A stretch of DNA of 12,500 bases from Stramonita haemastoma. Lineage: Eukaryota > Mollusca > Gastropoda > Neogastropoda > Muricidae. The position numbers and the translations under genes are program-made. The stretch is from NCBI GenBank assembly GCA_030674155.1, contig CM060318.1, positions 1,886,659 through 1,899,158 of the forward strand. Direction: 5' to 3'. Positions 6,960 through 12,500 of the stretch are shown here, piece by piece. Each line of letters starts with the position of its first letter. The first letter of the stretch is position 1. The notes beneath the pieces are model-generated. The model saw only the letters and a program-made list of their open reading frames with translations, did no database searches and was not told the DNA's origin.

Positions 6960-7525
6960 ACCACAAGCCCAGTTCCCCCAACCTCCATTGTTAAACCTCC
7001 TTTACCTACCACCTTTCCCTCTCCCTAATATACTCACCTCCCTTCTATCTCCCCCTATCCCCTCCTCCTGTCCTATCTCCCCCTCCACCCTCATGTCCTA
7101 TCTCCCCCCTCCTGTCCCATCCCCCCTGTCCTATCTCCCCCCTTATGTCCTATCTCCCCCTATCTATACCCTCCTGTCCTATCTATCCCCCTCCTGTCCT
7201 ATCTCCCCCTATCTATACCCTCCTGTCCTATCTATACCCTCCTGTCCTATCTATCCCCCTCCTGTCCTATCTATACCCTCCTGTCCTATCTATACCCTCC
7301 TGTCCTATCTCCCCCTATCTATACCCTCCTGTCCTATCTCTCCCCCCTCCTCCTGCCTATCTCCCCCCTCCGCCCTCCTGTCCCATCCCCCCTGTCCTAT
7401 CTCCCCCCTCCTCCTGCCTATCCCCCCTCCTGTCCTATCTCTCCCCCCCCACCCCCTGTCCTATCTACCCGCGGCGGCGGCGGCGGCGGCGGCCCTCCTC
7501 CTCCCCCCCCCCCCCATCCTCCCTC
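6960..7525 (+). repeat. Pyrimidine-rich minisatellite (outer part of left inverted arm)
   Basis: Almost pure C/T on this strand, with repeated CCTCCTGTCCTATC and TATCTATACCCTCCTG motifs (sub-unit about 19 bp at 7210-7310). Near its right end are (CGG)n at 7471-7493 and a C run at 7503-7515. The proline-rich ORFs through it are low-complexity by-products. The corresponding polypurine tract at 11155-11865 occupies the equivalent outer position of an inverted copy. Confidence 0.9.
7471..7493. repeat. (CGG)n trinucleotide run
   Basis: Seven GCG/CGG-type units with dense CpG, embedded in an otherwise CpG-poor pyrimidine tract and next to a C13 run. It has no counterpart in the right arm. Confidence 0.93.
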
Positions 7526-7925
7526 TCATCCAGGCACACAAACACAGGAAGATAGACAACGCATCTCCTCCAAAGCTCAGAGGATTAGAAGTTACGGGGA
7601 GATCCCTGTAGAGATCTGTCCTAACTCAGCTTAAGTTACTGCAATCTAATTTTTATGGCATGTTATCAAACAAACAATTCCAAACTGTGAAGGTGTTTCC
7701 CTATATTAGTTTGAAAATAAAAAAAAGATATATGTTTACAATCATTTACTTATCTTGTACTTGTTCATGACAGGTAAACAGCAATTCCTACAAATTCATA
7801 TAAAAGTTGTCGCTTCTTTTCCATGATATGGCAACTTTTATCTGGACTACTAAGCAACTTTAAACAATTAAAAGGGATTGAATTGTTTAAGATAGTCTCT
7901 GAAGGGGAAGTAATATTGATATGAA
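7526..7925 (+). repeat. Left arm of diverged inverted repeat
   Basis: Collinear with the reverse complement of about 10740-11140. Anchors in order: 'gacaacgcatctcc', 'aggattagaagtta', 'agatctg', 'acaggtaaacagca', 'ctacaa...tatataaaa'-type stretch, 'ctttaaacaattaaaa' and 'gaagtaatattg'. Local identity is high around 7770-7800 (about 80% by eye) and lower elsewhere. It is interpreted as one copy of an interspersed repeat carrying its own pyrimidine minisatellite. No encoded protein or known family recognised. Confidence 0.85.
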
Positions 7926-7937
7926 ATAGCCACACAG

Positions 7938-7940
<3 letters not shown>

Positions 7941-8002
<62 letters not shown>

Positions 8003-8010
8003 TGTGTGTG
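7941..8010. repeat. (GT)n microsatellite
   Basis: About 35 GT units with one interruption at 7995. It sits exactly between the end of the left inverted arm and the first recognisable codons of a reverse-transcriptase fragment. Confidence 0.97.
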
Positions 8011-9030
8011 AAAATCATGATATTTTGCCAAAAAAATCTTATAACATGTTTATATAATGGTGGGAAAACTTTGGAAGTTAACTATTTTAAATATCTAGGA
8101 ATTATTTTCAGTGAGAGTGGCAGTTTTGCAAAATGTAAGGAAAATGCTTAATCAAACTACTAAAGTCATGTTTAGTCTGATAAGGACTGCATGGCAAAAA
8201 GAATTACGTATACATGTGACACTTGATTTGTTCGATAACATTGTTTAACCTGTTTTGTTGTATGGGTGTGGAATTTGGGGTTATGAAAACGTAGTAATAA
8301 TTAAAAAGTTCCGTTAAATTTTTAAAAAGATGTTTTTTGTTTAAAGCGCACAATGTCAAATTCGTTAGTATATGGAGAAGGGGGCAGATACTCCTTGTCT
8401 ATTTCTGTTCCAATGGTTTGTTTCTGGGTGTAGCCCTTGACTTTCACCCTGGAAAGCTATCCTCAAATGTTTACCAGAGGATGAACGACTTACATGAAAA
8501 TCTCTGATTCAAAATAAATTAAATACAAAACATTTTAGTGCACAGCAGATTTGACTTTGTGGGGGAGACAGTTTTGTTCAACTATCAATTCTACCAGTTC
8601 ATGTAATTATCAAAACCTTCTTAATAGAAAAGTTTGTTAACGAATGGAGAGCTGAGCTGTGGGATAATAGTAGATGCCTTTAGTACAAAAACAATAAAAC
8701 CAATTTTAGTATGGAAAAATATATAACTTGTCTGCCAGATGTGGAGGTTTACAGTCTTATGAAATTTAGTTGCAGTTGTGACAAGCTTTCTATTGAGATT
8801 GGATGTTTCCATAACATACCACGGGAAGAAAGAGTATGTTCAAAATGCAATATGTCTGTTTAGGGAAGAAATATTCTTATCATGGAATGTTTCCTACTTT
8901 AAACATTTACGGCCATATTTTATTCCTCAGCATTTTTTTCAACCCATGTCCAGTTATGATTTTTGCAGTCTGTGGAAATGTAAATCTTGAAAAGTTCTCC
9001 TGTCTCCCTCAAAGCTCATAACATTTGAAG
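8011..9030 (+). pseudogene. Non-LTR retrotransposon ORF2 C-terminal fragment, with stops and shifts
   Basis: The frame after the GT run starts KIMIFCQK (equivalent to the KTKxMxF end of the palm), then VNYFKYLGIIFSESGSF (the F.YLG thumb block). After a frameshift come LFDNIV and PVLLYGCGIWG (8230-8285). Further on are LSIEIGCFHNIPREERVCSKC (about 8790-8850) and, in other frames, a degraded aromatic/His/Cys stretch like the 'EYHFLxxC' segment (8850-8890). This order, thumb then LYG..VW then IE.GR..n..R..R.C..C then H..C, is typical of the region after the reverse transcriptase in non-LTR ORF2 proteins lacking a terminal RNase H. Several stops and at least two frameshifts mark it as dead. The palm with the active site is absent. 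Confidence 0.8.
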
Positions 9031-9248
9031 GTTTTTCTTGAAATTTCATCTTGTTGTCTTTCACAAGTGTAGAGTGTGTCTTTTACAGATATTGATATAC
9101 TTTAAAATGTCTGGAGTCTTTAATATTGTTTATCATTTTGCAATGAATTGTTGCTTTTCAGTTCCTGTCAGTATTAATAATACTAATAATGTAAATACTA
9201 GTAGTAGTCTTCAATTTTACGTCCTTCCACATAAAGTGATACCGGACA
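9031..9248. other. Possible 3' flank of the retrotransposon fragment
   Basis: AT-rich sequence, no gene recognised. May include 3' UTR of the preceding element. Short AATACT/TAGTAG triplet patches at 9175-9210. Confidence 0.4.
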
Positions 9249-9270
9249 GGGGGGGGGGGGGGGGGGGGGG
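9249..9270. repeat. Poly-G run of 22
   Basis: Uninterrupted G on the plus strand; the second very long G homopolymer in the window. Confidence 0.95.
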
Positions 9271-9502
9271 AGCATACAAAAAAAAAGATAAATGGAATCA
9301 AAGATGAGAAATATATGCAAATATAGCAATAATATAAAAAAAACACAAACACACAATAAACATATAGAATAATAATACTAATAAATATCAAAATGTTGAT
9401 AAACTAAAGAGAGAAAGGGAGAGAAAGACAAGGAAAATGATGGGGGATATATGCATTAAAGTATATACTTAAATATTTACTTTTTATTTTAAAAAGGAAA
9501 TC
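9271..9502. other. A-rich simple sequence
   Basis: A-rich and AAT-rich with no gene recognised on either strand; short apparent frames are low complexity. Confidence 0.6.
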
Positions 9503-9508
9503 GTGTGT

Positions 9509-9589
<81 letters not shown>
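9503..9589. repeat. (GT)n microsatellite
   Basis: About 43 GT units with one GA interruption near the left end. It lies on the 3' side of the minus-strand RNase H-bearing retrotransposon fragment. Confidence 0.97.
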
Positions 9590-9590
<1 letters not shown>

Positions 9591-9704
9591 TTTGTGCAAG
9601 TTTGCAATTGTGGTTGAAGTTATTCTCATTACATAAAACGAAACTGTATGCTAAACATTAAATTAACAGGGAAGAGTAAAATTCAAAACAGAACAATGAT
9701 GTAA

Positions 9705-10273
9705 CTACAACAAATGCCCTATGGGACTTAACAATAAACCCTTAGCAATAGCAAACACTAACTTGACATCATCCAGAACTTGTTCAAGGGAAGTTTCGGT
9801 AAAACTAGGTAAATAAGGCTTTAAAGTCTTGCATTCAAGTACAATATGGGTATTTGAAATATTATTGTTTCCACATAAGCATTTAACATCCTTACTAAAT
9901 TTTGTGACAAAAGCGTTTAATCGGATTCTAAAAAATAACACCTGAAGCTGTCTTTCTCTGACCACATTTGTATAAATCTTTGACTGATGTATACTTTTAA
10001 AGACACTTTTTATCTGATTGGAACCCATTTTACAAACTGTTCTTTTTTGTAGTATTTCATTAAACTTGCTTAAGGATGCTTGTTCTAACAAATGATATCC
10101 TTCTTTAATAGATAAAGGAATATGTAGCTCACTGTTTCCACTTCTATTGCTCGCACCTCTCTTAGCAGCCCAATCAACCCATTCATTAGAGTACAATCCA
10201 ATGTGTGAAGGAACCCAAAGAAGAGTAACAAATATGTTTCTTAAACTTAGAAGGTGGACTGTGTGTTGTAAAT
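9705..10273 (-). pseudogene. Non-LTR retrotransposon ORF2 C-terminus: RNase H end and zinc knuckle
   Basis: The minus-strand frame is open from a stop at about 10276 to a TAG at 9705-9707. It encodes NIFVTLLWVPSHIGLYSNEW followed by VDWAAKRGA, the C-terminal signature of the RNase H domain of non-LTR retrotransposons (WVPSHxGxxxNExxDxxAK). About 60 residues later comes RQLQVLFFRIRLNAF and then CLCGNNNISNTHIVLEC, a C-x-C...H...C zinc-knuckle-like motif seen after RNase H in these proteins. It ends naturally at SPIGHLL. The 163+ residue stretch has no internal stop, so it is much less decayed than its neighbours, but it is 5'-truncated and lacks the reverse transcriptase. RNase H marks it as I/Jockey/R1-like in the broad sense; the exact clade is not determined. 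Confidence 0.85.
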
Positions 10274-10341
10274 ATTAGTATTGTTGGATTCGTTTGTTAT
10301 CTTCCATGCCCCAAAAAGGGTGAAAGGAATTAAATCTTGAA

Positions 10342-10343
<2 letters not shown>

Positions 10344-10413
<70 letters not shown>
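10344..10413. repeat. (GT)n microsatellite
   Basis: 35 GT units, about 70 bases upstream (in its own direction) of the minus-strand retrotransposon fragment. Confidence 0.97.
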
Positions 10414-10415
<2 letters not shown>

Positions 10416-10626
10416 ATTTCTCTTTCTCTATTTCTGGTCCATCGGTCTGGAATTACCCCCCTCTCTCACTTCGCTAAAAGCCTACTTATGACAGTTTTCA
10501 ATCCAGTCTCAAGATATACTTATTTCAAACATAAAAATTTCTCCTCCTGTTTCATTTCTTATCTGTCCCTGCATTGCCCCCAGATAACACATTTGCCAAT
10601 GGCAACTGTCTTCAATCTGTAAGTTG
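10414..10626. other. Unique spacer
   Basis: T/C-rich mixed sequence. No gene or recognised repeat. Confidence 0.5.
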
Positions 10627-10700
10627 TTTTACCTGTGTTAATTTATGCTGCATATATTTAGAATTTTACCTGTGTTAATTTATGCTGCATGTATTTAGAA
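10627..10700. repeat. 37-bp tandem duplication
   Basis: 'acctgtgttaatttatgctg' occurs at 10631 and 10668, 37 bases apart. The two copies differ by one base (catata/catgta), which indicates a recent duplication. Confidence 0.93.
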
Positions 10701-10739
10701 ATTCTGATACATTCTATATGCTGATAAAACTTTAATTAT

Positions 10740-11140
10740 TTTAAGGCAATATTACCCCCTTCAAAGGCTGTAATCACAGTTATGTTCCTTTTTATTGTTT
10801 GAAGTTACTCAGAAGTCTAGAGGAAAATCTGTATCTAATGCAAATGAAGCAGCAATGTTTTTTATATAAAATTGTAGACTGTGCTGTTTACCTGTTTGAA
10901 ACAATACATGGTGACAAGAAATGTTTAAGATTAATTTTTTTTTTTCAATTTCTGATCAGACATGGGAAAAGAACCTGTAAAGTGTGGAACTGTTAGTGTA
11001 ATAATATGTTGCAAAACTATGAAGGCAATAACTGAAGCTTTGAATTAGGAATGGCAGATCTTTACGGGGATTGCTCCCTAACTTCTAATCCTCCAAGCTT
11101 TGGAGATGTGTTGTCTTTCTTCCCATGTTTGTGCTTCTTT
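10740..11140 (-). repeat. Right arm of diverged inverted repeat
   Basis: The reverse complement aligns in order with 7526-7925: anchors GACAACACATCTCC, GAGGATTAGAAGTTA, AGATCTGCC, ACAGGTAAACAGCA, TTATATAAAA, CTAGACTTCTGAGTAACTTC and GGGTAATATTG. The polypurine tract lies on its outer side, mirroring the left arm. A short run of codons ahead of a shared stop position aligns (KHKHGKKDNTSPKLGGLEVR here, HKHRKIDNASPPKLRGLEV on the left), but the differences are mainly amino-acid changing, so coding is unlikely. Confidence 0.85.
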
Positions 11141-11154
11141 AAAAATTCTTTTTT

Positions 11155-11865
11155 GGAGAGGAGGGGGATAGGCAGGGGGATGGGGAGGAGGGGGATAAGT
11201 GGAGAGGGGAGGAGGAGGGTAGGAGTGGGTAGGAGATAGGGAGGAGGAGCAAGGAGGGGGATAGGTAGGTGGGGGGAGGAGAGGGGGGATAGGGAGGAGG
11301 GGGATAGGGAGGAGGGGGATGAATGGGGGGAGGGGGGGGGATAGATGGGGAGGGGGGATAGATGGGGAGGGGGGATAGATGGGGAGGGGGGATAGGAGGG
11401 GGATGAATGGGGAGGGGGGATAGGAGGGGGATGAATGGGGAGGGGGGATAGGAGGGGGATGAATGGGGAGGGGGGATAGGAGGGGGATGGGGGGATAAAT
11501 GGGGATGGGGGGATAGGAGGGGGATGAATGGGGATGGGGGATGAATGGGGAGGGGGAGAGGTGGGGGAGGGGGAGAGGTGGGGGAGGGGGAGAAGGTGGG
11601 GGGGGAGAGAGGAGGAGGACAGGGGAATAGGTAGGGGGAGAAGGACGGGGGGATAGGTGGGGAGAGAAGGAGGACGGGGGGATAGGTGGGGAGAGATAGG
11701 GGATAGGTGGGGAGAGAAGGAGGACGGGGGGATAGGTGGGGGGAGATAGGTAGGGGGGATAGGTGGGGGGGGGGAGAGGGAGGAGGGGGGATAGGTGGGG
11801 GGAAGAGAGGTAAGGGGGTGGAGAGGGGGATGGGAAGGCAGGATGGGGAGGATTGAAAGTATCAA
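11155..11865. repeat. Polypurine G-rich minisatellite (outer part of right inverted arm)
   Basis: About 700 bases that are almost all purine on the plus strand, with runs of 4-8 G separated by A, AT or GATA. A 28-bp sub-repeat is clear at 11390-11490, where 'gatgaat' falls at 11402, 11430 and 11458. The minus-strand proline/serine-rich ORFs of 276 and 300 residues are low-complexity by-products. Such a tract could form G-quadruplex or triplex structure. Confidence 0.93.
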
Positions 11866-12014
11866 AATAGCCCATTTCCAGGAGTCTTGCATAACTTAAC
11901 TGTTTACCATAAATCCCAGGTATACAGACTGGCTTTCTGTCACTCTTTATGTCAGAATTTAATCCTTGGCGGCTGTGCAATCAGTGCACACTCCACTCCC
12001 TCGAAATGTCACTT
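11866..12014. other. Unique spacer
   Basis: Mixed sequence between the purine tract and a SINE-like copy. No gene recognised. Confidence 0.5.
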
Positions 12015-12145
12015 GGATCAGACTATAAACCAAGGCCCAGTGTGTAAACCTACGCAGAACATCTTGTGCACACGTTGAAAACCTGTTCCACCTTTCGAAA
12101 GAATAGGCCATTTTGTGCCGGTAGGAACAGATGACAGTTGGGGTT
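12015..12145 (+). mobile_element. SINE-like core, copy F (opposite orientation)
   Basis: Reads 'cagactataaaccaaggccc', 'cgcagaacatcttgtgcaca', 'aacctgttcca', 'aataggccattttgtgccgg' and 'aacagatgacag', which is the reverse complement of the series in copies A and E. It is the only copy in this orientation and the only one not bounded by GA repeats. Confidence 0.75.
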
Positions 12146-12303
12146 TTTTTTTGGTTTTTTTAAAAGCGCAAGCACTCAGGTGTGGTGTATAGGCACCATC
12201 TCTGAAGTCCAATGCGGCTACCTTAAAGGTAAGTTAAAAACGGCTGTAAACGCAAAATCTAGCCACAGGTTAACCTCAGAGCTCTAGCCGAGGAACGAAA
12301 AAA
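12146..12303. other. Unique spacer
   Basis: T-rich start, then mixed sequence. No gene recognised. Confidence 0.5.
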
Positions 12304-12402
12304 GATTACAGCCACAGAGACCACATAGATATAGCAGCTTTTTAATCACAGCCACAGAGACCACATAGATATAGCAGCTTTTTAATCACAGCCACAGAGA
12401 CC
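12304..12402. repeat. 40-bp tandem repeat, 2.5 copies
   Basis: 'gccacagaga' occurs at 12311, 12351 and 12391. The two full 40-base units ('...ccacatagatatagcagctt...') are identical, which suggests a very recent duplication. Confidence 0.94.
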
Positions 12403-12404
12403 AA

Positions 12405-12500
12405 AAAATAGGTATCTATCTATCTATCCCTTAGTCTGGCGACCGTGGGGGCACCCATGAAGACTTGACAACCAGTTCCCTCCATTCCTCTCTCTGTTCT
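12405..12500 (-). pseudogene. 3' end of an RTE-like non-LTR element (partial, runs off window)
   Basis: On the minus strand the last codons before a TAA (12431-12433) read EREEWRELVVKSS then VPPRSPD. This resembles the ...DRxxWRxxVVxSS... C-terminus common in RTE-type ORF2 proteins of invertebrates, as I recall it. Directly after the stop is a GGATAGATAGATAGATA tail (12411-12430), the short tandem-repeat 3' tail typical of RTE elements. The body of the element lies beyond the right edge, so whether it is full length is unknown. Confidence 0.7.

Noticed and set aside
11062..11980. 276- and 300-residue proline-rich ORFs on the minus strand, and the similar 207-residue ORF near 7 kb
   Set aside because: They are translations of a C-rich, stop-free minisatellite in more than one frame. 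Only the short aligned tail is worth a note, given separately.

Overview
This is nuclear DNA of an animal, most likely a mollusc and probably a gastropod. The evidence is a spliced exon of an animal-type gene (iRhom), at least three kinds of non-LTR retrotransposon debris, a tRNA-derived SINE, a repeated SINE-like core of a type I associate with molluscan genomes, and very long CA/GT, GA and G runs. There is no bacterial gene organisation: no operons, no ribosome binding sites and no closely packed genes. The species assignment is inference.

Only one stretch is convincing host coding sequence. It is a 171-base exon on the minus strand (1036-1206) encoding part of the cysteine-rich luminal/extracellular domain of an inactive rhomboid (iRhom, RHBDF1/2-like). 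Just downstream of it in the gene (637-1000) lies a tandem array whose unit is a copy of the exon's last ~30 bases, its 5' splice site and ~40 bases of intron. A 24-base C run on the gene strand lies just upstream of the acceptor. Everything else appears to be intron or intergenic repeat.

Layout. 1-600: CA microsatellites. 637-1206: splice-donor array and iRhom exon. 1330-2570: several copies of one SINE-like core, all in one orientation, separated by GA microsatellites. 2760-2840: tRNA-derived SINE head. 3283-3480: perfect-period 27-bp minisatellite. 3674-3922: small ORF with a signal-peptide-like start, of uncertain reality. 3960-4560: decayed RTE-like reverse transcriptase, minus strand. 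4930-5293: minisatellite with a 54-52-48 higher-order repeat. 5413-6272: minisatellite with 39/41/45/51-bp unit classes. 6960-7925 and 10740-11865: two inverted, diverged copies of one repeat (pyrimidine minisatellite plus ~400 bp). Between these arms lie two different non-LTR retrotransposon 3' fragments pointing toward each other: a reverse-transcriptase C-terminal part (8011-9030, plus) and an RNase H/zinc-knuckle part (9705-10273, minus). 12015-12145: one more SINE-core copy, opposite orientation. 12304-12402: 40-bp tandem duplication. 12405-12500: 3' end of another RTE-like element with a GATA-type tail, running off the window.

No multigene pathway is encoded. The most interesting biology is the interaction of repeats with the splice signals of the iRhom exon, and the repeat architecture itself.
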